Assembly: GCA_030704615.1 (NCBI GenBank)
Contig: CM060731.1
Span: 30,566,001 to 30,630,000 of the forward strand
Length of the DNA: 64,000 bases
Source of the DNA: Takakia lepidozioides
Lineage: Eukaryota; Streptophyta; Takakiopsida; Takakiales; Takakiaceae
Reading direction: 5' to 3'
Part shown: piece after piece, positions 50,501 to 62,542 of the stretch
Layout of the letters: each line of letters starts with the position of its first letter
Numbering within the stretch: the first letter of the stretch is position 1
The notes under the pieces: model-generated
Databases searched by the model: none
What the model was told of the DNA's origin: nothing
The model's input: only the letters and a program-made list of their open reading frames with translations
Made by a program: the position numbers and the translations under genes

Positions 50501-53500
50501 TCAACTCATCTTGTTACAAAATGTAATCCTATCCTGTTGGGTCTTATGTCCCTGGAAATATTCAGCAAAGATCAATGGGCTATTCCACAGAAGCTACAAA
50601 AGAGCATTCACTGTAGTAAATTCTTGCTTGAACAGTCCATGGTTAGACTAAGTCACAGAGGATGTAACTCATCCTACATGTTCTTTGTCATGTTGTTGCC
50701 TTTGCTTACGTCATACACACATGTTACAGTCGGCTATGTGCAACAGGTGAGCACAAGTGCCAGCCACATATGCCAGCACAAGCCTTACCAATATACTTTT
50801 AGGCTTCAAACCCATCCCAACATATGGTAGGTGACATGCCCTTATAATGAAGGTGCCTACATCCAAAGGCATGCATACACGCACAACTGAGGACAAGCTT
50901 GCAAGGGCACATATGACTGAGGACTGGGGAGTTCTATAGATTTTCTGCTCCAAGATTTGTGGGCTACTCTGAAACATGGCTGCTCTTCAGATTTCTCGGA
51001 GCTTCCAGTCATTAAAAAAAATCTTTACTCAAAATGCAGAGTAGTAAAATATTGCACCTAATCATTAAAGGAAGACCACATTATGAGGACACATAGTATG
51101 AGTGAGACATACTTGAGCACTATTTCTGAGCCTGGTGCAGTTCCATCGGGAGGAAGAGGGAACTGAGACAGAAAAGGCATCACCAAGACCTCGCCTGCTG
51201 TGCCCTGCCCATCTTTGCCTTTCCCTTTGCCTCCCTTCTTCCGTTTCATTGCAGCAACTTTCTTTGTCCCGCCTGCAGTCGGAGGTCCCTGTTAAACAAC
51301 AATACACATCATCTTGTTGAGAGTCTGGTGTTGGCGTTTTGTGTCTAGCAGAGGACAGAGTAAAGAAGGACTTACATCCATGGGAAGCCAAAGGACCTAT
51401 GGACAGAGTAGAACATTAAAAAAAAAAAAACTCCAAATGCCGCTCGGCAACGGGTGCATCATGCAAGATCAAAATAAGATAATGAAAAAGGAAAAAGGAA
51501 TCTCAGAGCCCAGACGACGTTTGGGAAACCACAACAGAAAACCCAAAAAGTAGAAGAAGAAAGATATTTCAGTCCATGGGAGGTCCAAAGGGAGAGAAGA
51601 AAAGATTAATTTTGCCCACAGGATATCCAGGAAGAAAATTTCTACATCAACAGGAGCCCAGAGGAGGAGAGAACACAGGAAGAAACTCATCATGTCCCCA
51701 GGAGGTCCAGAGGGACTGTCGGACTCAGTAGAACTAGAAGAGAAAATAAGTACCCATCAGGGAAACCAAATGGAGGGAGTGCTACATGCAGGTAGGCTGC
51801 TCCGTATTCCAGGTTCCCTTGGAGGAGGAAGAGACAGAAATAGAAAAAGAGAACTAGGAAAAAAGGGAGGGTGGAGGACGAAGAGCACATTCATGAATCC
51901 ATCAAATGATACGAGAAGAAACCTTGGCTGTAGCAATGAGACCCAGCAAGTTTAATGCGCTCTGTCGGGGAGTTAGCAGGTCTTCTTTCCACCCACTTGC
52001 TTCATCCTGTACCACAGTAACGTCTTCCAAAGATCAATGAGTTTCAAGCACGGAAACCTTTCCACATGGAGGAGAGAAAAGAGTGGCAAACATCTTGGTA
52101 CCAGATCAGAAGGAAGATTTTTTCGCAAGTACTCATCCTCGTCCTCCTCCCACTCCACCATATCCTGTAACAGAACCAAAAAACTTTTCAATCTCCTATG
52201 TCTACTTGTCCCATGGGCCAAGGCTGTGGACCTTATAAAGTTTCTTTCTTTGAGCTTCTTCAATGTCCTGTGGACGTTATAAAGTACGTTTCATTTCATT
52301 TCTCTCCTCCTTGTCATTGCTTGTCAAGTCCGCTGATAAGAATCACCACCAATATTGACCAAATAAAAATACACGCATCCTTCCAGAGATGTAATACTCT
52401 GTCTTGCATACTCACACACTAGCCTTTCCTTGAGATTTATCAAGAACAATAGTCAAATAACATCTGAACTAGTATAGGGTACCTTCTCCTTCATTTTGAG
52501 AGCAGGAAAGACTGCACTTCCCAACAAATTTGAAAAATGAGGTGCCATCAGACGCCATCCCTGCCATGCCAACATTGTTCCCATTTACATCAGGACCCTC
52601 ATTATTGTTCAGCATGGCCAAGGTAGGGTCATGCTCATGCTAGGAAGAAGGGATGGTTAACCTATTTCCACAATCCCCAATGCCTCGACGTACAGAATTC
52701 ACCAGGAGAACCTCCACAATTAAACAATTCCATTCGGCCGCTTCAAACGTAAGTACGTCAGTAAATAGCCTTGCATTAGCATATAAACAACACACTCAGG
52801 GGACTCTTGATTGTTACATCTCTGCACAGCTAGTTCACTGTTGTTTAGAGATTCCGAAACACGCATTATAACGTAGTTTTCCTTTTCATAATACCACATA
52901 GCAATGCTCTGAAACTATCAAGAAAAATGGGCGTAAAATTTCAGGATCATGGTCTTAAGGTAAGTAAGCCAAGGAACACTTACAGGTCCAGTCTCTAGAA
53001 TGTTGGACACCACATCAAACGATAGTGATACAACCCGCTCTTGCATTGGATGAAGGTCCTGCAAAATTCATATCCACATGGACGAGATACAAGACTCTAT
53101 AAGCTGACAGATGACATTGCAAGTAAAGTGAGACCATAGATCATTGGCCCATGTACTGTACATGTTCTCAAGTAAAATTTTGTTTGGCTGGAGTTTTAGC
53201 AGAAATGATTAGGTATGTATCCAAAATATCTTCTTGAAGGTGTGTTGTTACCTTGGCACTTGCGCTTTGCGCCACAATTTTAAGAGCGATATTGGACATT
53301 GGAGGTAGATACCTACAGCAGTCACCCATCCAAGGGTGTAATCAGGTATGTCCATTGCTTACAGACATCACTAATCAAGCCGAACCAAAATATCCAAGAA
53401 AGGGCATCAAGACTTGAGCTTCTATCAATGTCCTCAAAAGACCAATGAGCAATTCTTGCATGCATTGATGCCTCTTCTTTGCACAATCTACTAGACACTC

Positions 53501-56500
53501 CCCTCCCCGGTATAAACCCTACCTAAGATCTTCAGAGGACATTGACAGAAGTCCAGTTTAATTGCAGAGAAAGTTACACAGCCAGTGACTGCTCTTTGGC
53601 TTAGAAGATCTGCTACAAGGCATATTTTGACTCCAGGCTTGGACACCATATTAACATTCTGGACAACGTCTTAAACTCTTGCTTGATGGAGGTGCTCACA
53701 TGCCTGGGTGGGCCTTCTATTTCTTTTTAAATGATACAAAGACTGTTCCTCTAGACACGGTTTCAAATATGTGGTTACACAGGGCCATGCAACATTGAAA
53801 AAGACCAGCAACAAGTGCTGCACCTGAACCGTTTATTTCAGCTAGACTGCCCTTACTCACACAAAATACTGTGGGTTACAAAATACCAACCATATTCAGA
53901 AAGAAATTCTGTTCCTGTTCTCAACATTCTTGCTGCACCCCGTTACTATCAAGTCAGGCCAGACTGGGAGCTGCACCACTTGTTCATAAGATTGCAACAC
54001 CTGGTTACACCACCATTTGAGAGTGAAGATGCAAATGAATAGAATGAGAAAAAAAATTTACTTGTCCACATGCCTGCGATGCCGCGCTGCTAGGTTGCCG
54101 CAAATTTGCAATGCCCTTTTCCAGGTTTTAAGTCTAGGCTGCTGCTCTGGAGAGTCCATCCTCCTCTCAAGAACCACCATATCCAGCAACGCGATGATAT
54201 CTTGGAACCACTGCCCCAGGCACAACAGTAGTGATGCCGGCATGTGCGACTTCATCTGTCATCCCTCCCACATTCAGGAACTTCAATGTTTCATTGATGA
54301 ATGACAAAGATCTGTCAAAAACGGATAAGACTCTGGATCCCCAAGAGAAGGGTAAAGAACGCCCAATACAAAATCACGAAGCATTATAAGGCAGCAACAG
54401 TGGGCACCCAAACCAAGGCCAGGGAATCTTGGGCGAAGCAATATAAAATACCTCCCAAATGTCTTTCCAGAGTTTGATGAGAGAATATCAGTGGTAGGTC
54501 ATAATGAAATATTTATAAGACCTCAATGACATTTTTTAAAAAGCAAACATGCATGGGAAAGATACCATTCATAAAGACAACTCACAGCAAGGTGGAAGGA
54601 CTTGCAAAGAACAAGCAGGATGTTGTCATGTTGCGCACACCCCTCATCTTTCGATGCTGCCACCTGCACATAACTTTGGGCATTGAGTACATAGTAGTGA
54701 CATCCAAGCATCAACCAACATGAGACCAAATTTAAACAAGAGACCTTAGGTACTCACACAGGCGTATGTGCATCACTAGGCCTCGGCGGAAACCCGCGCC
54801 CTTCCCTTACTTCGGCCTCTATAATTACTTTTTTTCAGCTAATGCTGCTTTTGGAGATATTACAGGTGCCACCAGCCATCGTAGATTGTTTAGGTAACCC
54901 GGCCTGTTCAACTAATGGAAGTTGGGTCACTTCCTGACCACGGATCTACACAGTAGTTCCTTTTTTGTAAACGAAAGTAATTACATGCTTCGCTCAACCC
55001 AGTTACACTCATATAGCCTAGCAGGGATGGACAAAAAGCCGAAAAAAAATTAAATTTAAATTTAGGTTTAGTTCTTTCTACGGCTTTTTTACCAAATTTT
55101 ATTCAGGGACTAGTGAACCCCTGGGTCCTTACCAGGCTGCGTCCAGAAACAAAAAGAACCACACGATTCTCATGTGGGCGTACCCAGGAGTATGTGAGAG
55201 GACCAACCACTCACTGAATTGCTTCCAGATGTAGCTTGTGATTATGGATTTCAGATGGTGCTAGTCTAATAAACCTTATTTTTGGGACAGACATGTATTA
55301 ACTGCTCCCACTGGACATTGGCAAAGATTTTCCCTTGAGAGCTTACCTGTGGGATTCTAGCTTCCCCTAGATAGTCATGGGATTTTCACCCACCAGGGTA
55401 TGAAACTTCCTTTCTCAATGAGGGGATGCATAAATTTATGAATATAGCATTTGCTGGCCCTCAAGCCATCTGACCCAAGCATGTGCATGCTTGTCAAAAT
55501 GCCTCCAAATTTGACATGTGCCTGGTCAGCCCAAAGGTGTATGATGCTTTTAAAGGTGATGACAATCCAGTCACAGGGCTTCGAGCTTTGAATTAAGTGC
55601 TGAATTTGACATCAGAGAAACCTAGGGGTTATTCCCACATGGCAAGCACGTTGAGAGAAGAAGAGAGCTTATTACACACATTCAACAGTCCCTGCAAACT
55701 GTGGCTATACGGGCATACTTTTCGAGGAATGCTAACTCCAGAGCCAGTTGTGCGAGGAAAACAAGAAGAAGGTGGTACACTGAAGGCCCAAACAGAAAAA
55801 GAAAGAAGAAAGAAACTATAGGAAGCCCAAAGAACCTATGGTAAGAAGGTGGGGACCTTACAGTCAATGAGTGCAGATGGCATGGCTACTAGAGTACCTG
55901 CTGCACAAGATGATGGAAAATGCCATGCAGGGGTGCAAGAAGCTCCTTAGAAATAAGCTCCAGTTGATCAGGTACAGGCTCACGTGCCACTGTTGGGTCC
56001 ATGAAGTACTACAAACCAGCCATTCCAACATCTTCACTTTCTCTTCCTAACTTGAACAACTAGAAACACAATCGACCTTGTAGTGCTACTCAGTAAGCAA
56101 GCTTGAGGTGGTCAAACATTCTCTAATCAACTAGGTGGACGTTCCCATGCGTACATGGGTCGACATAGAACTAAGTGCCGGAATATTGCATGACAAACAA
56201 GTACGAGGATAGAAGGCTAGCAGATCAAGGTCAGACCGTCCCCAAGGGTAAAGTTTATGTGTGACCATTAATCAACCACCTCAAGAACAAGCAGCAAACT
56301 TAGGTCCACTGCTGCAAATTTCTACCAAATAAGAAAATGCCTTAACCTTCTTAACTCCAAAGAACCAGAAAATTGTAGGGGCTGATGTGAAGACTCAAAA
56401 ATTGAGAGCTAACAAACCTGAAAAGGTTTGATAATTGTTTGAAGGCCGATCAAGACATTCAGAGTCTTCAGCTCAGATGTCCCAGTTCCATTCACCAAAT

Positions 56501-58808
56501 CACTGTTTTGTATTGCAGTCTTCAGAGCTGGGACAAGCTCTGGCCACGTCGTTTTCTTTGCGAAGTCGTGGACTATTACTAACCGAAACTGCAGCCACAA
56601 GAACAAATAAGCACTGGTTGGCATTCAAGCTAGTTACTCATTAACTGCTATGATCTAGAGTATGCAAGAGTAAGTTGCTTACCCAAATCATACAAGTAGC
56701 TGGAAGACCAGCATCAAGAGAAACTATTGACCAAAAACTGTTTTACATCACTTATCCAATTATAGTATATCCATGGTGGATTAGCGAGTAAACACCTTCA
56801 AAGTGACTACAGGCTATGTGGTGTAAAAGGTATGAGTAGTAACAGTGAACTACATAGAAATTAGCAGTTTTCTACAGACTGCTGTGTGCTTCTATTGAAA
56901 AATCGATCAATCTGAGCAATTCATGGATAACCAAATCAGAACAAATGTTAGCAAGATGATAAGCCAAATAATTACATCCTATAGAACTCATTTCTTAGAC
57001 CCCTCACTGAACCCTTATAAAAACCTTCCATTCCTACCCCGATGCATCAGCTTCTAGTGTTGGCAACGAGAATGCCATGGCCTAGACAAATAGCAATCCA
57101 TTGTTCAAAACCCCATCATAATGCTTATGTTTGGCTGTCAATGTAGTCAAAAGATTGGCACAGCTGTTCTGGCCATACTCTTCCCTTCTAATTGCACCTC
57201 TGGGGTAAGACCTAAAACGTCTAGAAATTGAAGGGCACAACAGAGACATACAGCTTCTGCCAAGAGCTTAAGGACAAGACCATCAACCCGCAGAAGCACC
57301 TCCACCAGCTGGTTCCTGAAGTCGAGCCTCTCCTCAGGAGGAATTGCCTCGTCCTCATTCCAATGATTCCTTAGGAAGTTTTTCAAGTAAGTGGCAGCAG
57401 CCACTCTCTGCCCTTTCTCCTGGCCCCCTGCATTCAGGAGCTTTCAGAGACCACAAAGATCCCTTCCATAGAATGGGAGATTGCACAAGAGACTCAAATA
57501 CATACAACCAAGGATAAAAGGGAAACCATGCACTCATCACGCTTTTGCCAGCTGTGACCTTGTGAGGATAGAGCTCGTGTCCACTTTGGATGTAGTAAGA
57601 AGGGAAGAGGGAGTGGAGGGATTGGGATAAGAGCAGAATGGGGGCACTAGCATTGAGGAAAAGAGTTAAGTTTGAATTTCTGAATTTCGTCCAGAAGGTC
57701 TTCACCAGAGCATCAAGTTTAGACCAAATTCGCGCTACAAAATTTCAGTGAAGTCAAATCTTCTTATCTAGTCGCGGTTATTATGTAGCTTGCAGACACA
57801 TTCTTTAGCTTTTCAGAGGGGGAAATTTGACATAGAGACACACGGAGACAGAGACACATATGCAGGAACAGAAGGGTTCTCATAGGATACCTGTGCGAAC
57901 AGGTCTTAGGGACCAAGTGAGATAAGAGTAGCAGTACTGGAAAATATCAAGCAGGGAATCTAAAGTATGAACTAGGTTACAGACTGCAACAGTTATTTTA
58001 TATTCACCTTAAGACCTAGAGCTATGTCCAACTTATACATGCCACTTGAAGGAATCTATGATAGCCAAAGCCAATGTCAAGCTTCAAGGACCATTTGAGC
58101 AAATCTACCATCACTTTTCTCAGCTGTCTTTCTTGAGGATGAGGATCATAGAACGAGCAGATTGGATGGCATCGTTATACGGAGACTAACTTCCATTCTG
58201 TTATACAGCAATTGTCCGCTCTATCATAGAGTGTCCGAGTGTCATATTTACTCACTGATACAACGCGGGAGCACACTACCTTCCTCAAGCGATAATTTTT
58301 GCTATGAATTAAGGCTAGTACCATGTACTTTCATCAGGAAACGCATTGCATGTCCGTGGTTACAACCTTCTGCAATGTGCACAACCACATAACTTGGCCC
58401 CTTATTTTGCGATACTTTTTCTCAAATATCAAGTTGATGCACCACTTCAATAAGTGCCAAACCGTTTTAGTACATTTGGTTCTAGGATGAAATGCAAGTG
58501 GGCTCCGGAGATACGGTGATGCCACAAAATGCAACCAGAATTGAATATCTGCCTAACTTATTGACCAATTAAGAAATCTGCACACTCTGCACTTGGGAAG
58601 AATTAGGTTTAGGAAAGTAGTGGCACCCGAGAAAGGACTTACCGGCAGAAAGCATGAGGAGGCACAGAGCAAATTTTGGAACAGTCTGGGCAGCCTCCAA
58701 GTGTGCTGTGGCAGCACGGACAGCAGACTCTTGAGGCCCTGCTGTCTCGCTCAGCCAATGCGCTATCTGATCCTCCCCTACCGCTGCCATTTCCACCATT
58801 GCCTCCAT
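44549..58808 (-). CDS. Importin beta-like protein (SAD2 homologue type)
   Basis: Karyopherin of the importin-7/SAD2 group, which carries proteins through nuclear pores. I resolve 22 exons: 58808-58643, 57427-57252, 56588-56418, 56008-55898, 54663-54586, 54255-54062, 53312-53252, 53058-52984, 52560-52483, 52164-52102, 52006-51923, 51288-51113, 50208-50169, 49694-49551, 49065-48946, 48446-48228, 47900-47727, 47518-47294, 46871-46379, 46139-45904, 45350-45200 and 44694-44549. All phases agree, giving 1,126 residues, usual for the family. The N-terminus ESAVRAATAHLEAAQTVPKF..GQRVAAATYLKNFLRNHW is the importin N-terminal (Ran-binding) region. DMVEWEEDEDEYLRKNLPSDL, then ASGWKEDLLTPRQSALNLLG, is typical of SAD2-type proteins. 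A basic KRKKGGKGKGK loop follows. The end has two acidic stretches and DLITRFKEKFPESKTYL. HEAT repeats fill the rest. Confidence 0.92.
46080..46115 (-). repeat. In-frame 15-base repeat in importin exon 20
   Basis: CACCATGTCATGATT is repeated in tandem (plus a partial third copy), adding MVNHDMVNHDMV to the protein. It stays in frame and may mark a flexible loop between HEAT repeats. Confidence 0.7.
47221..47300 (-). repeat. Duplicated splice-donor segment in importin
   Basis: Two related copies, about 60 bases apart, each contain GCCT(C)C...TTGCAG|GTCCGTTTC on the minus strand. They give alternative donors at 47294 and 47234. Use of the second would add 20 in-frame residues (ending ETVKEAVDLQ). 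Confidence 0.75.
48669..48710. repeat. 14-base tandem repeat, three copies (importin intron)
   Basis: AATCCAATGAAAAT is repeated three times exactly in an intron. It is a simple minisatellite with no evident function. Confidence 0.85.
52200..52306. repeat. Dispersed GTGGACGTTATAAAG repeat in importin intron
   Basis: GTGGACGTTATAAAGTACGTTTCATTTCATTTC at about 52270 resembles the LRRC40 intron repeats at 11.6-12.1 kb. A diverged sister (GTGGACCTTATAAAG) lies just before it. Likely a small dispersed repeat family. Confidence 0.7.
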
Positions 58809-59611
58809 ATTGCCTTCCTTTATTTGTGCTACCAAGAACACAAACTGTCCCACTCCTTTCACCAAAGTGTGCTTCCCATGAGGACGCAAATCAAAACCTT
58901 CCTAGAAGTGCCCATCCTTCTGGCACGATACAAGGAAACCAAAGCATCGGGGATTCCCGCAGCTAGAAAGAACAAATCCGCCTAGGGGTTGAATACGAAG
59001 GAGATCCGACTGCTTGAGCAGCAGATCCGAAATTTTTTGTACCCCGAATCTCACAGCCACAAAGGAGGACAACCAGCCAGAGAAAATGGAAGAGAGACGA
59101 GGACGAGAAACAGATGTGAAGGGATATGCGGTTGGTTAAAGTAAAATGTACAGAACCAATCCCACACCAGAAACACACACACAAACACAGCACCAACACC
59201 TCAGGATCAGTGGGAATTCTGCACGCAATGCACAGAGGCGTTATAATTGATCCTCAGTCCCCCGCACACTCGTGCCTGGAGATTGCAAAGGAGGCATTTT
59301 GAGAGGGTGCGTGGAGAATGCACATGCTGGCACAATCAGGTGTCACACTCCCATCTTCGTCCTCACTCCTCACTGCACTCAAACGAAATGTTCGAATTCG
59401 TCCGTTTGACACCGTTTTGAAAAGGGTGCAGGGGCAGCGCGGGAACGTGTGATATGAAGGGGCCGTGTCGCTATCCAAGCGAGATTTTCAGGGTCGCCTG
59501 CCCGGCGACAGCCCATCGCCGGTCACCACACTGCTTTAGGTCGCGCTCACCACACATCGACTGGTCCTGGGTTCAAACCAGAACTTCCCCAACCAAGGTA
59601 TATGTAAAACA
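58809..59611. other. Upstream region of the importin gene
   Basis: This is the promoter and 5' leader side of the importin gene. A (CA)-rich tract is at about 59160-59190. Near 59555-59585 a second tRNA-like B-box (TGGGTTCAAACCAG) occurs without a full tRNA fold. No gene is seen. Confidence 0.5.
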
Positions 59612-59790
59612 ACCAGCATGTAGCCCAGTGGTAATGGGCACATACCACGTTGGATGTGGTTGTGGGTTCAAACCACGGTCTGGTGTGTCATGAAGGTGTC
59701 CACTTTCAGCTGGAAGGCACTAGCCCTTGTGGTGAAGAGACACCATAATTTATGCTCCCTTCGGGAGGCGTCAATTTTTTTTTAATATAT
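59612..59790 (+). mobile_element. tRNA-derived SINE-like element
   Basis: 59612-59684 folds as a tRNA-like cloverleaf. The acceptor stem ACCAG/CTGGT is 5 of 7 pairs. The D arm is GCCC-AGTGGTAAT-GGGC. A five-pair anticodon stem carries a 7-base loop GTTGGAT, so the nominal anticodon is TGG. The T arm holds GTTCAAA. TAGCCCAGTGG and GGTTCAAACC fit pol III A and B boxes. A body of about 85 bases follows, then a T-rich tail, as in plant SINEs. The two unpaired acceptor positions argue against a working tRNA gene. Confidence 0.7.
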
Positions 59791-59804
59791 ACATATATGT
59801 ACAC

Positions 59805-59990
59805 GCTAGCTTCCAAAGGAAGCGCAAATTACGGTGTCACTTGACCCCGAAGGCCTACGGCCTTCGAGCAGGAAGGTGGACACCACTGTTGGTCTGGTAT
59901 ATACAAAAACCCGGGTATCAACCAGGTTATGCACCCCAGGTATAGAAGCCCCTACCAGACGGTTCGAGATAGGAAATCCGTCTCGTAACC
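59805..59990 (-). mobile_element. Second SINE-like copy in inverted orientation
   Basis: 59817-59905 is an imperfect reverse complement of the body of the element at 59685-59770. Shared blocks include AAATTA.GGTGTC..CTT.ACC, GTGGACACC and GTCTGGT. The two copies sit tail to tail around an AT-rich centre. Its tRNA head at about 59905-59990 is degenerate. Within it CGAAGGCC-TAC-GGCCTTCG (about 59851-59869) is a perfect small hairpin. Confidence 0.6.
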
Positions 59991-61750
59991 TACCTATAGG
60001 GTATGTTAGGGTTTTGGGGAGCGCGATATCCTAGCCGACTGGTCTCGGCTCACCAGTTGTTGATGTTGTTACTTGTTTCGTCGCTGGAACTCGGTTGTTG
60101 TATCGCCGTTCAGATTTCAATGCGTGTAGCCTAGAGATGGCTATATCCATATTGATCCTTGGATTGCAGCCCACGAGATCATGGTAGAGTGATCTTTTCT
60201 AAAGTAGAAAGCAGTGAGGTATTTGGTCCATAATGTTGTACCTCATTATATAGTAAGCATGTGAATTTGCATGCCCCAATCACTGTGTGCTTCTTTCTGA
60301 AATGTATTTTTTTTAATACTTTACCCGAAGTTGATATCAGGTATCAAGGTTTTCATACCATTGTTGATACTAGGTCTACAAATGTGAAATGTTGGCATTA
60401 TTGATACCCTACAAGTACCAAAATTTGGGTTTTTTTTAATATTGCATACCTTTGTTTGGGACATTTCTAAACTTTTATACTACCGGGATGTCAAGGTTTT
60501 GTTTGTGATTAGTTAGAAATAGTTATTTTTAGCTAATTAGGACTTTATACATTTATATTTTATTTTGTGGGCATTGGGACTTCATTTGGTTCCATGTGCC
60601 AAGTGAGGTGGTGAACCTCACTTGGGACGTGGAGAGATTATCTCCACGTGAGACATAGGCATGCTCGTCTTCTTCTAGTGATACGGAAATGGTGAAAAGA
60701 TGTGAACTCACTCTATCACGTTATATAAGTCAAGCCAATGGCACCTTTGCTAAATGACTCCACCATACAGACCTCACTCGCACTCCATCTCAAGTACTAG
60801 AGCTATGGCGGCGAGAGAGGCCTTGGGATTGTGGCGTGGCTTTCTAGGACTATATGCTAGGAAGTGTGGTTGGACAGCGATGTATGTTGTGGCCGCTTAG
60901 GTGCACGACAAGGACCCTCCTGGTATCTCCAAAACACGATACCAAACCAACACTGGTGGACACCTTTCTAACACCAGTCGCTGGATATATTGAACGCAAG
61001 TGCCCATTACCATTGGGCTACAACTTGGTAGCGTAAATAAGAGCCTCATCCCTATGCGCGTACTGCCCCTTTTCAGGGGTGTGTTTTATCAAAACCGGGA
61101 AGTCAGACCATGGCTAGCTAGCCACTTTTAATCTTGCGTTTGTTGTTGTTGAGAATAAGGGATGTGAACCAAGTGATAGATGTAAAATGCATGGTGCGTA
61201 TGAAAGGGGTGGTATGCTTAGGGGGTAGTTTGAGGTCTTTTTTTAAGGATGTGGACGTTGGACGTTGTGGCTATGTGCGGCACCTTTGACACGTGCAGTA
61301 ATGATAGCCAGGGAACCTCTATCAGGGTTCGTATTTGTCTCGTCTATATTGAATGGATTGATGTGGGTATCTATCATGGTAGAATGCAAACTCTATAATA
61401 TGAATAGTAAGGGATGGTAATGGTCGCGTCACGACAGTCGATGAAATATGGAGTCCACGGCTGAGCAGGATATCAAGGCAGAGTCTTGTCAAGCAGCAGC
61501 AACAAGGATGCGGCCGACATGTGCACGGTAGGAGCCATGATGGGACCGTGTGGTCCGGCGGTCGGCCTTGGAACATTCGTGCATTGATGAGGTTGAACCA
61601 TCTAGATTTGGAATGTGAGAGCAAAAGTTTGTGGAGATGTCTGGTTCCTTGATTATGACGAGTAAAGCGAAGTCCGTGGAGAAGAAGGTGGGGCCAGGTG
61701 TCTATTTGGGGACTGGACGCGGCATAACGTACAATGTTGTTATGATATAA
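59991..61750. other. Repeat-rich spacer without clear genes
   Basis: Long AT-rich sequence with short frames only. It may contain old LTR or other transposon debris, but I could not define ends. Two adjacent hairpins lie at 60599-60649. Confidence 0.45.
60599..60649. other. Two adjacent perfect hairpins
   Basis: CCAAGTGAGG (60599-60608) pairs with CCTCACTTGG (60616-60625). Two bases later ACGTGGAGA (60627-60635) pairs with TCTCCACGT (60641-60649). Stems are 10 and 9 bp with loops of 7 and 5 bases. They could be structured transposon or LTR sequence. Confidence 0.75.
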
Positions 61751-61753
61751 TTG

Positions 61754-62300
61754 TCGTGCGCATACGTATCGCTACACAACCACATCGTTGTCCAAACCAC
61801 ACCACACATATATGCACAATACAGTAGTCTGCCACAATGATATGAAAACTAAACTCACACTGTCTGATGACACAAAAACGCGAAATACAACACAATTACT
61901 TGTTAAAATAAGAGTCGAGCCATGGGCACCCCAAGCTATGGGGACTCCACCCCACAACATCTTACTCTCCCTCCATAAGTACACTCAAATGCTAAGCAAC
62001 GAGGGAGCTCGGTCGTGCTCATGCACGCTCAACTTGAGAGAGATGAGCCGCACAACTGACGAGCTCATGAAAATAAGATGGTTCAGGTGTCAAGCTAAAC
62101 TTGACACCTGACTTAACACTTGAACTAATTCTAAGTATTAAATATAAATAACTAGATTTATTCTAGTTAGTTTCACACTGTGTTCATTTAACTTGACAGT
62201 TGTCGTACGCATACGTATCGCTACACAACTACATCGTTGTCCAAACCACACCACATATATATGCACAATACAGTAGTCTGCCACAATCGCCCCCTTAGCT
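61754..62300 (-). mobile_element. Probable 3' LTR of the Ty3/gypsy element, with repeated start
   Basis: On the minus strand a purine tract AGCTAAGGGGGC (62300-62289) precedes TGTGGCAGACTACTGTATTG at 62285, as expected for a polypurine tract followed by an LTR. The same sequence of about 85 bases occurs again from 61836 downwards. The 448-base interval between starts with TG and ends with CA. Either two LTR starts abut or the LTR contains an internal duplication. A perfect 11-bp hairpin lies inside at 62084-62110. The 5' LTR would lie beyond the window. Confidence 0.6.
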
Positions 62301-62542
62301 GGTGGTTAGGTCCCTCTAACTCCAGATATCTATAAGATGTAATAGCCACAGCCGTACTAAGTCATTTATCACTGTCCCTATTGTACTCAAACTCTATAGA
62401 CCAAGAGGCCGGGTACAAGAGTAGCCCCATCGTTAGTCGTCGTCTTGCAATCTGTGAACTTGAGCCAGGATCTCGTGTGTTGGTCTCCTAGTAGCTTGGC
62501 CTTGCATTTTTTGTTAGTCTTCCATGGTTGTATCCACTCCCA

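Noticed and set aside
59612-59684. Functional tRNA-Pro(TGG) gene
   Set aside because: D, anticodon and T arms fold, but two of seven acceptor pairs fail and a SINE-like body and T-rich tail follow. I call it a SINE head instead.
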